Shown here piece by piece: positions 31,151 to 41,011 of a stretch of 64,000 bases of DNA (the stretch's first letter is position 1; every line of letters starts with the position of its first letter). The stretch comes from Prevotella sp. (GTDB lineage: Bacteria; Bacteroidota; Bacteroidia; Bacteroidales; Bacteroidaceae). The stretch covers positions 59,550 through 123,549 of the forward strand of contig JAKVJW010000006.1 in NCBI GenBank assembly GCA_022486815.1, in the 5' to 3' direction. The notes beneath the pieces were generated by a model. That model saw only the letters and a list, made by a program, of their open reading frames with translations, was not told the DNA's origin and made no database searches. The position numbers and the translations under genes were made by a program.

Positions 31151-31420
31151 ATGAGAGAAAAGAAAACGAAAACAAGTGCTGCTAAGATGACAGTATCTAA
31201 AGCAGCCGAAACGAAGACCATTTTGGCACTTAATCCTGAAAATGCAGGTTTCAAGGCAGGTGACGTTTATCAGGCACTGGCAGCCGCTGGGACGGCCTTG
31301 ACAGTAGCTGAAATTGCTAAGCAAGCTAAGATCAGTGAAGAAGAAGCTCTTCTCGGTATCGGCTGGCTTTTCAAAGAAGGAAAAATCAAAGACGCAGACA
31401 ACAAGGTTGTTCTAGCGTAA
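31151..31420 (+). CDS. small winged-helix protein (DUF2582-like)
   Basis: The protein has 89 residues. A basic N-terminus (REKKTKTSAAK) is followed by a winged-helix fold (about 28-89: AGDVYQALAAAGTALTVAEIAKQAKISEEEALLGIGWL) resembling the DUF2582 wHTH family of Bacteroidetes. It may bind nucleic acid; targets are unknown. It is monocistronic, with 238 bp before it (a TAAATTTG box at 31051-31058 but no -33) and a 611-bp spacer after it. Confidence 0.8.
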   Translation: MREKKTKTSAAKMTVSKAAETKTILALNPENAGFKAGDVYQALAAAGTALTVAEIAKQAKISEEEALLGIGWLFKEGKIKDADNKVVLA

Positions 31421-32031
31421 TATTTCATTTTAGAAAGGGCTGCAGATGTTTTGGCGTTTGTGGCCTTTTTGTACTATTTCCTTTTGATCCTTGTTCGTTG
31501 TTCATTTATGTCGATTTCACGTATGAAGAATCTTACATGAAAAACAGATTATTTCCAGCATCTGTCATCCTGTTTTTTGATCAGGGGACTGAGATGAAAA
31601 CATTTCAAAAGATCAATAAAAACGCTCTTTCTTATTCTTTGATATGTTAATTTCAATTCTGGTATTAAGATGTCACAATTTCTTTTTCCTGAGTTATGTG
31701 TTGTGAATTTAGAGGAGTCTCGGATAGATGAGATTAATCTTGTTTCATTTTATGGCACTTTCGTTTCTTTTGTTGTATTGCTGATTTTGAAAGTTAATTT
31801 GTAACATGAGCGAAAGTTTATGTTACGTAACATCAGGCTGAACAGAAAAGATTTGGATACCTTTGCTCTGTCCGTTTGTGTGATAGTCTTCTTGTGTGAA
31901 ATGATGTCGTCTGACGAATAGAAATCCATTATGAGAATTATATAGGTTCAAATTGTTTATTCAAAATAATCAAGGAGACCTCTATTGAAGTTTAACCTTA
32001 TAATAATAGAAAAATTAAACAAGGGAAGTTT
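31421..32031. other. spacer upstream of xylB
   Basis: This 611-bp AT-rich stretch contains a 44-codon ORF (31670-31804, MSQFLFPEL, hydrophobic C-terminus) of doubtful reality. The inverted-repeat operator and -7 box lie at 31801-31865. I see nothing else of note. The predicted leader from about 31872 to xylB is about 160 nt. Confidence 0.55.
31801..31865 (+). promoter_or_regulatory. inverted-repeat operator and -7 box upstream of xylBA
   Basis: GTAACAT (31801-31807), 12 bp and ATGTTAC (31820-31826) form a perfect inverted repeat. A third half-site, GTAACAT, follows directly at 31827-31833. TACCTTTG (31858-31865) lies 31 bp after the ATGTTAC arm and no -33 TTG is visible. The 26-bp site matches the one at 13364 in 23 positions, including the spacer GAAAGTTT. 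Confidence 0.65.
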
Positions 32032-33528
32032 ATGAACAGAAAATATTTATTGGGATTTGATGTTGGCTCATCATCAGTGAAAGTCTCATTGACGGATGTA
32101 GATAGTGGGCAGATGGTTTCTTCTGCTTTTTCTCCTGAAAGTGAAGCCCCTATGATTGCTACTAGGCCTGGGTGGGCAGAACAGGAACCTGATTCTTGGT
32201 GGAAATATGCTAAAGAGGCACTAGGTCAGGCGATGCGAAAGGCTGGGATTAACGGTGAGAGTATTGAAGCCATCGGTATATCTTATCAGATGCACGGGCT
32301 TGTGTGTGTGGATAAACTACAGCATGTTCTCCGACCTTCAATTATTTGGTGTGATTCCCGGGCTGTTTCTTATGGAGATAAGGCTTTTGAAGAATTGGGG
32401 GAAGAGAAATGCTTAGATCATCTGTTGAATTCTCCTGGAAATTTTACTGCATCTAAATTGGCATGGGTTAAAGCTAATGAACCTCAACTTTTTGAGCAGA
32501 TAGATAAGGTGATGTTGCCGGGAGACTATCTGGCCATGAAACTTTCTGGTCGTATTCAGACAACAATGGAGGGACTTTCTGAAGCGATTTTATGGGATTT
32601 CAAAAAGAAAGCACCAGCAAAGTTTCTCATGGATTATTTTGGTTTTTCTGAATCTATTTTACCTGAAATTGTACCTACATTTTCAAAACAGTGTTTTGTA
32701 AGCCAACAAGCTGCTGAAGAAACCGGTTTGAAAGCGGGCACCCCTATTTCATATCGGGCAGGTGATCAACCTAACAATGCTGTCAGTCTCAATGTGTTTA
32801 ATCCGGGTGAGATTGCCTCTACGGCAGGTACGTCTGGGGTCGTATATGGAGTATTGGATAAAGTTAATTATGATTCTAAAAGTCGCGTGAATACTTTTGC
32901 GCATGTTAATTATACAAAAGACACTGATCGTCTTGGAGTTCTTTTGTGTATTAATGGTACAGGCATTCTTAATGCATGGGTACATCGGAACATTACATCT
33001 GACATGGATTATGTTGAAATGAATAAACTGGCTTCAGGTGTGCCGATTGGTTCCGATGGCATCATTGTCATTCCTTTTGGCAATGGCGCGGAGCGTGTAT
33101 TGGAAAATCAGGAAATTGGTTGCAGTATTCATGGCTTGAATTTCAATGCCCATAATCGTGCCCATATCGTGCGGGCTGCTCAGGAAGGTATTGTGTTCAG
33201 TTTCTGTTACGGAATGGAGATTATGGAGAAAATGGGAATGAAAATACAAAAGATTCATGCAGGTCATGCAAACATGTTCTTAAGTCCTGTTTTCTGTGAT
33301 ACTCTTGCAAGCGTAAGTGGAGATTGTATAGAACTCTATAAAACTGATGGTAGTGTAGGTGCTGCCAAGGCAGCAGGCATTGGAGCCGGTATTTATAAAG
33401 ATCATGAGGAAGCCTTTTCTACGTTAAAACAATTGGCTGTTATTGAACCGGATGAGCATCATCGGGATGCTTATCTTAATGCGTATGCAAACTGGAAAGA
33501 ACAATTAAATAAGATGATATTGGATTAA
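32032..33528 (+). CDS. xylB: xylulokinase
   Basis: The protein has 498 residues and belongs to the FGGY kinases. The N-terminal phosphate-binding motif is GFDVGSSSVKVSL, with YQMHGLV (xylulose-binding MHG), the catalytic-Asp region RAGDQPNNAV and AGTSGVVYG. It phosphorylates D-xylulose to xylulose-5-phosphate in the cytoplasm. It lies 27 bp upstream of xylA. The shared operator suggests xylan- or xylose-dependent expression. Confidence 0.96.
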   Translation: MNRKYLLGFDVGSSSVKVSLTDVDSGQMVSSAFSPESEAPMIATRPGWAEQEPDSWWKYAKEALGQAMRKAGINGESIEAIGISYQMHGLVCVDKLQHVLRPSIIWCDSRAVSYGDKAFEELGEEKCLDHLLNSPGNFTASKLAWVKANEPQLFEQIDKVMLPGDYLAMKLSGRIQTTMEGLSEAILWDFKKKAPAKFLMDYFGFSESILPEIVPTFSKQCFVSQQAAEETGLKAGTPISYRAGDQPNNAVSLNVFNPGEIASTAGTSGVVYGVLDKVNYDSKSRVNTFAHVNYTKDTDRLGVLLCINGTGILNAWVHRNITSDMDYVEMNKLASGVPIGSDGIIVIPFGNGAERVLENQEIGCSIHGLNFNAHNRAHIVRAAQEGIVFSFCYGMEIMEKMGMKIQKIHAGHANMFLSPVFCDTLASVSGDCIELYKTDGSVGAAKAAGIGAGIYKDHEEAFSTLKQLAVIEPDEHHRDAYLNAYANWKEQLNKMILD

Positions 33529-33555
33529 ACCAAGAACTATTAAATCAAAACAACT

Positions 33556-34875
33556 ATGACAAAAAAGTATTTTCCACAAATTGGAAAAATCCCGTTCGAA
33601 GGGACAAAAAGTAAGAACCCTTTAGCTTTTCATTATTATGATTCAGAAAAGGTCATAATGGGGAAGAAAATGAAGGATTGGTTGAGGTTTGCTATGGCAT
33701 GGTGGCATACACTGGGCCCTGCTTCTTCTGATCAGTTCGGCGGCCAGACCCGTCTGTATCCTTGGTATAAGGCTGATACAGCCATTCAAAGAGCCAAAGA
33801 TAAGATGGATGCTGGTTTCGAGATTATGGAAAAGTTGGGTATTCATTATTTCTGCTTCCATGATGTTGACCTCTGTGATCCTGCTGATGATATTCATGAG
33901 TATGAGGATAATTTAAATGCTATTACAGACTATGCCCTTCAGAAGATGAAGACATACTCTGACATACACCTCCTCTGGGGAACTGCAAATGTGTTTGGGG
34001 ATAAGTGCTATATGAATGGTGCTTCTACAAATCCTGACTTTGATGTTGTGGCCCGGGCTTGTGTTCAGATCAAGAATGCCATTGATGCTACTATCAAACT
34101 TGGTGGATCTGATTATGTATTCTGGGGTGGTCGTGAAGGCTATCAAAGTCTGCTCAATACAGATATGAAGCGTGAGAAAGAGCATTATGCTACTATGCTG
34201 ACGGCTGCCAGAGATTATGGTCGTTCTCATGGTTTTAAAGGAACTTTCCTGGTTGAGCCGAAGCCGATGGAGCCGACTAAACATCAGTATGATACGGATG
34301 TGGAAACAGTTATCGGATTCCTTAAAGCTCATAATCTGGATAAGGACTTTAAGATTAACATTGAAGTAAATCATGCAACTCTTGCAGGCCATACTTTTAC
34401 TCATGAATTAGCTTGTGCAATAGATGCTGGGATGCTTGGATCCGTTGATGCAAACCGTGGTGATTATCAGAATGGCTGGGATACAGATCAGTTCCCTATT
34501 GATAATTGGGAAATAACTCAGGCTTGGATGCAGATTCTGCGTAATGGTGGTCTTCACGACGGCGGATCTAATTTTGATGCTAAATTGCGTCGTAATTCTA
34601 CAGATCCGGAGGATATCTTTATCGCTCATATCAGTGGTATGGATGCCTTTGCACGTGGACTGGAGAATGCTGCTGCAATCTTGACTGAGAGTCCTCTGCC
34701 ACAGATGCTCAAAGAACGCTATGCTAGTTTTGATAAAGGTGTAGGTAAGAAATTTGAGGATGGTGAACTGTCTCTTGAACAGCTTGTAGACTATGCTAAA
34801 AAGAATGGTATGCCTAAACAGACTTCTGGCAAACAGGAATTGTATGAGGCAATAGTTAACTTATACTGTAAATAA
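33556..34875 (+). CDS. xylA: xylose isomerase
   Basis: The protein has 439 residues, the length of the class II enzyme. Landmarks are [17 protein letters not shown], the catalytic [11 protein letters not shown] (His-Asp pair), [15 protein letters not shown], the metal site [26 protein letters not shown] and [17 protein letters not shown]. It interconverts D-xylose and D-xylulose with divalent metal ions. It forms an operon with xylB and ends in a strong terminator. Confidence 0.98.
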   Translation: MTKKYFPQIGKIPFEGTKSKNPLAFHYYDSEKVIMGKKMKDWLRFAMAWWHTLGPASSDQFGGQTRLYPWYKADTAIQRAKDKMDAGFEIMEKLGIHYFCFHDVDLCDPADDIHEYEDNLNAITDYALQKMKTYSDIHLLWGTANVFGDKCYMNGASTNPDFDVVARACVQIKNAIDATIKLGGSDYVFWGGREGYQSLLNTDMKREKEHYATMLTAARDYGRSHGFKGTFLVEPKPMEPTKHQYDTDVETVIGFLKAHNLDKDFKINIEVNHATLAGHTFTHELACAIDAGMLGSVDANRGDYQNGWDTDQFPIDNWEITQAWMQILRNGGLHDGGSNFDAKLRRNSTDPEDIFIAHISGMDAFARGLENAAAILTESPLPQMLKERYASFDKGVGKKFEDGELSLEQLVDYAKKNGMPKQTSGKQELYEAIVNLYCK

Positions 34876-34920
34876 CCTTAGTATTTTATCTGTAACTCAT
34901 TTGATTATGGGTTTACATAG

Positions 34921-34957
34921 CGGAGGTAAAGTCATTCGACTCTGCCTCCGTTTCTTT
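34921..34957 (+). terminator. intrinsic terminator of xylBA
   Basis: A 13-bp stem (CGGAGGTAAAGTC, loop ATTC, GACTCTGCCTCCG) with one wobble and one mismatch is followed by TTTCTTT, 46 bp after the xylA stop. Confidence 0.8.
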
Positions 34958-35194
34958 ATATTATCAAAGCTTTGGATATTAGTTGTAGATATATGGCATT
35001 TTCATGAACGAGTTTTCTTTGATTATCGGAAAAGGTAGCAGTCTGGCTTATTTGTTTTGCAAATTGTAATGATGTGTTTCTGGTTATGACCGGATTAAAA
35101 TAATTTGTTTTATCTTTAAGATTCTATTACTGTGAGTTTGTTTTTGTCATTTGGAAGTAATGAGATTTGTATTCTTTTAAAAAAAAGCAGATTA

Positions 35195-35226
35195 TTTTGC
35201 AAGTTGAAAAAAATCGAGTATCTTTG
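35195..35226 (+). promoter_or_regulatory. promoter for manC (TTTTG, 19 bp, TATCTTTG)
   Basis: TTTTG at 35195-35199 and TATCTTTG at 35219-35226 have the standard 19-bp spacing, 22 bp before the ATG at 35249. Confidence 0.75.
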
Positions 35227-35248
35227 CATACTATAATAATATATACTT

Positions 35249-36316
35249 ATGATTCGAAATCATAACCACTTGGTCATTATGGCTGGGGGTGTAGGGAGTA
35301 GATTCTGGCCGATGAGTACCAGTGAGCGACCTAAACAATTTATAGATGTTCTAGGAATAGGACGTTCTTTACTTCAATTGACTTTTGATCGTTTTGAGGG
35401 GGTTTGTGATCCTCAGAACATTTGGATTGTCACAAATAAGAAGTATGTTTCTATTGTCATGGAACAGTTACCGGAGATTCCTGCTGAAAATATCTTGAAG
35501 GAACCCTGCCGGCGCAATACAGCACCTTGTATCGCATACGTGAGTTGGCGTATTAAGTCTATTGATCCCAAAGCAAATGTTGTGGTGACTCCTTCTGATC
35601 ATATTGTCACAAACGATTCTGAGTTTCGTCGGAGTATCCTGTCATGCATGAAGTTTACAAGTGAGACCGATGCCATTGTTACTTTAGGCATTAAACCGAC
35701 TAGACCTGAAACAGGCTATGGTTATATCAAAGCTGATCTGGGGTCCAGCAGCGCACGTAATAGTGAGATATTCCGTGTTGATAATTTCAGAGAGAAGCCC
35801 GATTTACAAACAGCTGAAAAATATCTTCAGGAAGGAGATTGTTTTTGGAATGCGGGCATTTTTATCTGGCGGGTAGAGACTATTGTGAATGCTTTCCGTG
35901 TTTATCAACCCACCTTGTCAGCTGTTTTCGAGAGTTTGAGGAGTGTTTATGGAACTGACGAAGAGCAGGAACAGATTGATCTTCGTTATCCCGAGTGTGA
36001 GAATATCAGTGTGGACTATGCAATTATGGAAAAGGCTGAAGAAATATTTGTCTTTCCTTCAGACATCGGTTGGAGTGATTTGGGAACATGGGGGAATCTG
36101 CTTGCCCAGACTTCTCATGATCTTTATGGGAATAGTTTGATCGGACGTAATATCCGAATCTATGATACAAAGAATTGCATTATTCATACAACGCAAGAGA
36201 AGAAAGTGGTAGTCCAAGGCTTGGACGGATATATTGTTGCAGAAAAAGATAACCAATTGTTGATTTGCAAGCTCTCTGATGAACAGAGCATTAAGCAATA
36301 CAATGGCGAATCTTAA
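35249..36316 (+). CDS. manC: mannose-1-phosphate guanylyltransferase (short form)
   Basis: The protein has 355 residues. The nucleotidyltransferase signature [21 protein letters not shown] spans residues about 11-31; [16 protein letters not shown] and the FREKP motif follow. It lacks the fused phosphomannose isomerase domain of the long type II enzymes. It makes GDP-mannose from mannose-1-phosphate and GTP. With gmd and fcl downstream it supplies the precursor for GDP-L-fucose, used in surface glycans and O-glycoproteins. Confidence 0.93.
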   Translation: MIRNHNHLVIMAGGVGSRFWPMSTSERPKQFIDVLGIGRSLLQLTFDRFEGVCDPQNIWIVTNKKYVSIVMEQLPEIPAENILKEPCRRNTAPCIAYVSWRIKSIDPKANVVVTPSDHIVTNDSEFRRSILSCMKFTSETDAIVTLGIKPTRPETGYGYIKADLGSSSARNSEIFRVDNFREKPDLQTAEKYLQEGDCFWNAGIFIWRVETIVNAFRVYQPTLSAVFESLRSVYGTDEEQEQIDLRYPECENISVDYAIMEKAEEIFVFPSDIGWSDLGTWGNLLAQTSHDLYGNSLIGRNIRIYDTKNCIIHTTQEKKVVVQGLDGYIVAEKDNQLLICKLSDEQSIKQYNGES

Positions 36317-36372
36317 GGATAATACTGATTGATAATACCTTTCAGTGTTTATATGGAATAAAATCTATAGAA

Positions 36373-37458
36373 ATGGAAAGAAAAGTAGCCCTTATTACAG
36401 GCATTACAGGTCAGGATGGATCATACCTGGCAGAATTTTTAATCAAGAAAGGTTATGAAGTTCACGGAATCCTTCGCCGCTCTTCATCATTCAATACGGG
36501 TCGGATAGAGCACCTTTATCTGGACGAATGGGTAAGAGATATGAAGAAGAAACGTCTGGTCAATCTCCATTGGGGAGACATGACGGATTCATCTTCCCTG
36601 ATCCGAATTATATCGGAGGTCCAGCCTACAGAAATCTATAATCTGGCAGCTCAAAGTCATGTAAAGGTGAGTTTTGACGTGCCTGAGTATACGGCAGACG
36701 TCGTAGCTGTAGGCGTGCTCAGGCTTCTTGAGGCTGTCCGCATCTGCGGTCTGGCCCATTCATGCAGAATCTATCAGGCCAGTACCTCCGAGCTTTTCGG
36801 CAAGGTCGCTGAGGTTCCGCAGAAAGAGACGACACCATTCCATCCCCGTTCCCCTTATTCAGTGGCCAAACTCTATGGCTATTGGATCATGCAGAACTAC
36901 AGGGAAAGCTATGACATGTACTGTTGCAACGGCATCCTTTTCAATCATGAAAGTGAGCGACGCGGAGAGAACTTCGTCACGAGGAAGATCACGCTGGCAG
37001 CCTGCCGTATAGCAGAAGGTTATCAGGACAAACTCTATCTGGGTGATCTGAGTGCACGCCGTGACTGGGGCTATGCTAAGGATTACGTAGAGTGTATGTG
37101 GATGATTCTGCAACAGCCTGAACCGGATGATTTTGTTATTGCAACCGGAGAGATGCATACGGTTCGTGAGTTCTGTACTATGGCCTTCCATGAAGCAGGT
37201 ATCGAACTCGAATGGAAGGGTAAAGGCCTGGAAGAGCAGGGTATCGATACGGCTACAGGCCGTGTGCTGGTAGAGGTAGACCCGAAATATTTCCGTCCGG
37301 CCGAGGTAGACCAGCTGGAGGGTGATCCCTCAAAGGCTAAACGTGTTCTGGGCTGGGATCCTCGTCAGACGACTTTCGCTCAACTGGTCAAACTGATGGT
37401 AGACCATGACCGTAAATATGTGAAGAAACTCTATCTGCGTGCACAGATGCCTGAATAA
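36373..37458 (+). CDS. gmd: GDP-mannose 4,6-dehydratase
   Basis: The protein has 361 residues and is an extended short-chain dehydrogenase. The Rossmann motif [13 protein letters not shown] (residues 9-21) is followed by the [13 protein letters not shown] stretch, [12 protein letters not shown], the STSELFGKV motif with catalytic Thr/Ser-Glu, and Y-x3-K in YSVAKLYG. It converts GDP-mannose to GDP-4-keto-6-deoxymannose. It lies 56 bp after manC. Its middle part is clearly more GC-rich than its neighbours (34 G+C in the 60 bases from 36721). Confidence 0.97.
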   Translation: MERKVALITGITGQDGSYLAEFLIKKGYEVHGILRRSSSFNTGRIEHLYLDEWVRDMKKKRLVNLHWGDMTDSSSLIRIISEVQPTEIYNLAAQSHVKVSFDVPEYTADVVAVGVLRLLEAVRICGLAHSCRIYQASTSELFGKVAEVPQKETTPFHPRSPYSVAKLYGYWIMQNYRESYDMYCCNGILFNHESERRGENFVTRKITLAACRIAEGYQDKLYLGDLSARRDWGYAKDYVECMWMILQQPEPDDFVIATGEMHTVREFCTMAFHEAGIELEWKGKGLEEQGIDTATGRVLVEVDPKYFRPAEVDQLEGDPSKAKRVLGWDPRQTTFAQLVKLMVDHDRKYVKKLYLRAQMPE

Positions 37459-37540
37459 AGGATCATAGAAGAGTGAAATAACAAACTGAGAGAGATCTGG
37501 ATTATTGTATCAGGTCAGCTCAGAGTTTTCAATACAGATT

Positions 37541-38764
37541 ATGTCAGTATTAGATAAGAATAGTAAGATTTATGTAGCAGGCCATCATGGTCTCGTGGGT
37601 TCCGCGATATGGAACAATTTGAAATCAAGAGGATACAATAATCTTGTTGGGCGTACCCACAGGGAACTGGACCTGACGGATCAGAACGCAGTCAAGGCTT
37701 TCTTTGACCAGGAACAGCCTGATGCCGTAGTCCTCGCTGCAGCTTTTGTGGGTGGTATCATGGCCAACTCGCTGTATCGTGCGGACTTCATCATGCAGAA
37801 TATGAAGATGCAGTGCAATGTCATCTCCAATGCTTATAACCATCACGTGAAGAAACTCCTGTTCCTGGGTTCTACGTGTATCTATCCCAAGGATGCCCCT
37901 CAGCCGATGAGGGAAGATGAACTCCTGACCTCTCCGCTGGAATATACCAATGAAGAATATGCCATTTCGAAGATTGCCGGTCTGAAGATGTGCGAGAGCT
38001 ACAACTTGCAGTATGGAACAAACTACATAGCTGTGATGCCTACTAATCTCTATGGACCGAATGATAATTTCCATTTGGAGAATTCCCATGTGATGCCGGC
38101 TATGATGCGTAAGATCTACCTGGCTAAACTCCTTCATGATAATAACTGGGATGCTATCCGTGGGGATATGAGCAAGCGTCCGATCAACCCTGACAGCAAG
38201 TTGAGTGTGGTGATAGGGGAAGGAAATGTAGATGGTAACAATCCGAAGGAAAGGATTATCAATGCTCTTGCATTCTATGGCATAGAAAATAATAAGGTGA
38301 CCCTGTGGGGAACCGGTAAACCGCTGCGTGAGTTCCTGTGGAGCGAGGATATGGCTGATGCCAGCGTGTATCTCTTGTTGAATGTTGATTTCAAGGATAT
38401 TATCGGTATAGATAAATATTCGAGTGTTTGCTATGGAGAGAAGACAGATGGTCCTGTAGACCGTAATAACAGTGAAGGCAGGGGTGGTGCTATTCCTTCT
38501 TTGGGCGAGATCCGTAACTGTCATATCAATGTAGGTACAGGCAAGGAATTGACTATTAAGGCACTAAGTGAACTGGTAGCAAAAACAGTAGGCTTTGAAG
38601 GGCAGATTATCTTTGATTCTTCCAAACCGGATGGTGTGATGCGCAAACTTATTGATGTGAGCAAACTCCATCGTCTCGGCTGGCATCATCAAGTGGAGAT
38701 AGAAGATGGTATTCAAAGGTTGTATAAGTGGTATCAGAATAGTTTGAGCAATAAAGATGCTTGA
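37541..38764 (+). CDS. fcl: GDP-L-fucose synthase (long form)
   Basis: The protein has 407 residues from the ATG giving MSVLDKNSK; an in-frame TTG at 37505 would add 12 doubtful residues. It is an SDR epimerase/reductase with GHHGLVGSAIW (Rossmann), the YTNEEYAISKIAGLKM active-site Y-x3-K, and TNLYGPNDNF. It performs the 3,5-epimerisation and 4-reduction that yield GDP-L-fucose. It is about 85 residues longer than the typical roughly 320-residue enzyme. The extra material lies at about 200-235 (MSKRPINPDSK to DGNNPKERI) and 285-335 (IGIDKYSSVCYGEKT to SEGRGGAIPSLG). Confidence 0.94.
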   Translation: MSVLDKNSKIYVAGHHGLVGSAIWNNLKSRGYNNLVGRTHRELDLTDQNAVKAFFDQEQPDAVVLAAAFVGGIMANSLYRADFIMQNMKMQCNVISNAYNHHVKKLLFLGSTCIYPKDAPQPMREDELLTSPLEYTNEEYAISKIAGLKMCESYNLQYGTNYIAVMPTNLYGPNDNFHLENSHVMPAMMRKIYLAKLLHDNNWDAIRGDMSKRPINPDSKLSVVIGEGNVDGNNPKERIINALAFYGIENNKVTLWGTGKPLREFLWSEDMADASVYLLLNVDFKDIIGIDKYSSVCYGEKTDGPVDRNNSEGRGGAIPSLGEIRNCHINVGTGKELTIKALSELVAKTVGFEGQIIFDSSKPDGVMRKLIDVSKLHRLGWHHQVEIEDGIQRLYKWYQNSLSNKDA

Positions 38765-38804
38765 TAAAAAAGGATTTTGATATCAATTTTGCTCTATTCT
38801 GTTG

Positions 38805-38838
38805 TAAGCGGTCTGATTATTTTGGCCGCTTATTTTTT
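38805..38838 (+). terminator. intrinsic terminator after fcl
   Basis: TAAGCGGTC (38805-38813) and GGCCGCTTA (38824-38832) form a 9-bp stem with one wobble, followed by TTTTTT. It ends the GDP-fucose operon. Confidence 0.75.
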
Positions 38839-38850
38839 GTTACTATGAAA

Positions 38851-39492
38851 TCATTTTGTCTCAGAAATGCGCTTATGTCGTTTAATCAACCATCTGATGA
38901 TTAGAAAAAGACAACCTAAAATGACAAAAACAAAGATGATAGATTTTATGCTTTCCATATAAAGTGCGATTTTATCATCTAATTGATCTTCTGGAACAAT
39001 AGAATGGAGATACCATCCTAGAGCAGCGAGGATACAATTCCAGATTCCTGCACCTGTCATCGTATAAAGAATAAATTTCCAATACTTCATCTTGCTCATT
39101 CCTGCAGGAATTGAAATTAAATGTCTGATTCCCGGAATGAGTCGTCCTGTAATAGTCGCAACCATTCCGTGTTTGTTGAAGTACCGTTCACTTTTTTCTA
39201 GCTTTCCTTGATTGAGGAGGCAAAGATGCCCAAACCGACTATTGGCAAATCGATAGATGACGGGCCTGCCTAGATAATAACCTGCCAGATAATTGATAGT
39301 AGATCCACATCCAGCTCCTAAAATGCTAGAGAGTATGACCAAAAATATATCAAGGTTCCCGCCGGCAGCATGGTAAGCAGCGGGTGGGATAACAAATTCA
39401 GAGGGGACCGGAAGAACGGTACTCTCTAATAACATTAGAAAGAAGATCGTTCCATAATTTAAATTATTCAGTAAAGAAGAAAGAAAACCCAT
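38851..39492 (-). CDS. DedA-family membrane protein
   Basis: The protein has 213 residues with several membrane segments and two re-entrant-like hydrophobic hairpins. The family signatures are PVPSEFVIPPAAYHA near the N-terminus and GRLIPGIRHLISIPAGMSKM in the middle. DedA proteins are thought to act as lipid scramblases or flippases, including for undecaprenyl phosphate. The exact role is unknown. It is transcribed towards fcl and ends 87 bp from it. Confidence 0.9.
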   Translation of the reverse strand: MGFLSSLLNNLNYGTIFFLMLLESTVLPVPSEFVIPPAAYHAAGGNLDIFLVILSSILGAGCGSTINYLAGYYLGRPVIYRFANSRFGHLCLLNQGKLEKSERYFNKHGMVATITGRLIPGIRHLISIPAGMSKMKYWKFILYTMTGAGIWNCILAALGWYLHSIVPEDQLDDKIALYMESIKSIIFVFVILGCLFLIIRWLIKRHKRISETK

Positions 39493-39583
39493 ATTGAAGG
39501 AATAGAGTTAAAATTGAGAAACGGAGAGCGTATTATGATATTTCTTAAAAGAAAATATTTGAATTGATTTTATCATTTGTGAG

Positions 39584-41011
39584 TTAACGTAAAGTTTCCA
39601 GAAAATCTTCATACTGTGAGGGTTTCATGCCGTTAGGAAAATATTTACCTAATATGCGTCTTGCCTCCTGAGGATTCTTCTTCACAGCTATCCTTAAATA
39701 TTTAATATACTCATCCTCCTTATGAAGTTCTCGTGCACAGGCGGCAAGATAAGAAAATCCTTTATTCCAATCCTTATGTGGTGCGAACAGAATGGTTTGA
39801 AGCATTTCGTAAGCAGTTAAGAAAAGGCCGTTTTCGTAAAAGGATACAGCGGAATGATAGAGAACTTGTGGAGAATTAGTGTGATCAATAGCTTCTTCAT
39901 AACACCTTTGGCCCTCTTTGTACTTTTGATTTTCCAAATAGATATGTCCCTTGAGTACTTTCAGTTCATCCTGATTGCTATCAGGCATGACCATAACCTT
40001 GTCAATATAGTGAATAGCCTTATCAATATGCCCAAGTTTACTTTCTATAAAAGCTAACTGCTTATAAATCTCCTTTAAATTTGGATTATCAGTACCAGTG
40101 AGTATTTCTGCCTTTTTGATATGGGAAAAAGCGGACTTAAGTTTATTGAGTCGGAATAGTGTCATTCCTAAAAACAATTCTCCTGTTTCATTATCGGGCA
40201 TCAGTTGGACGTATTTCCTGAAATACTTTTCTGCTTCTGTATAGTTTTCTAATGAGAATAATCCATTTGCCTTGTTCAAGATAGCTTCATCATCCTTCGT
40301 ATTGATAGCGATAGCATATTCACTACTTTGAATCGAGTTACTGAAATCTCCTTGTAAAAATTGTGAGGATGCTAATTTATTCCAGAAATTTTCAGCATAA
40401 GGATTATCATCCAGGATTTGCTGATAGATTTTATTCGCTTTTTTAAAATTGCCTAATCCAATTGCTATTCGGGCATCCAGTTCTTTATAGTCAGTTGTAT
40501 CTGTCTCTTTGTCTTTATCCAGCCATTTTTGAGCTAGTTCACAAAGATTATAGTCTGAAAACAAGTTGGCTACATCAAAGTAGTAATCCTGGATAGAGAT
40601 TTCTTCTTCCTCTTCTTCACTTTCGACGATTGGAATTTGTTCTTCCAGATAGCAGTCTGCTTCCTCTTGGCGCTGCTCGACAATCATGATTTCGGCTATG
40701 AGATAAAAATAGTCCACATCATTTTTGTCCAGGATTTGTTCTGCATATTTCCGAGCCTTTTCGGGATCTTTTTTGACCAGAAGAACATATCTGGAAAGAA
40801 AAGCCAAGGGCTCTACAGCCCCTGGAAAGAGTTTGAGAGCATAACGAGCCCCTTCTACAGCCTTGGATTCTTCTCCATTGGTCTGGTAGTATTCGCAGAT
40901 ACGGATAAGATCGTCGGAATCTATAAAAACAGGTTCGCCCTTGCTTTGTGCGTCCTCATATTTTTTTAGTATCCTGCGGAAATCCGGGGTATCGTAATAG
41001 CTGTCTCTCAT
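39584..41011 (-). CDS. TPR-repeat protein
   Basis: The protein has 475 residues with no signal peptide, so it is probably cytoplasmic. It consists of many helical-pair tetratricopeptide-like repeats (for example AIALGLGNFKKANKIYQQIL-like units, EAILNKANGLFSLENYTEAEKYF, LKGHIYLENQKYKEGQRCYEEA). An acidic patch lies at about 135-145. It probably serves as a protein-protein scaffold; partners are unknown. Its ATG follows the glnS stop codon with no gap, so it is translationally coupled to glnS. Confidence 0.85.
   Translation of the reverse strand: MRDSYYDTPDFRRILKKYEDAQSKGEPVFIDSDDLIRICEYYQTNGEESKAVEGARYALKLFPGAVEPLAFLSRYVLLVKKDPEKARKYAEQILDKNDVDYFYLIAEIMIVEQRQEEADCYLEEQIPIVESEEEEEEISIQDYYFDVANLFSDYNLCELAQKWLDKDKETDTTDYKELDARIAIGLGNFKKANKIYQQILDDNPYAENFWNKLASSQFLQGDFSNSIQSSEYAIAINTKDDEAILNKANGLFSLENYTEAEKYFRKYVQLMPDNETGELFLGMTLFRLNKLKSAFSHIKKAEILTGTDNPNLKEIYKQLAFIESKLGHIDKAIHYIDKVMVMPDSNQDELKVLKGHIYLENQKYKEGQRCYEEAIDHTNSPQVLYHSAVSFYENGLFLTAYEMLQTILFAPHKDWNKGFSYLAACARELHKEDEYIKYLRIAVKKNPQEARRILGKYFPNGMKPSQYEDFLETLR

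Larger units (their letters stand above)
34876..35248. other. spacer between xylA and manC
   Basis: This 373-bp stretch holds the xylBA terminator (34921-34957) and the manC promoter (35195-35226). Between them I see nothing that looks coding or structured. Confidence 0.6.

Noticed and set aside
31432..31470. Terminator after the winged-helix gene
   Set aside because: Only about five pairs (AAAGG with CCTTT) and a mismatch; too weak to list.
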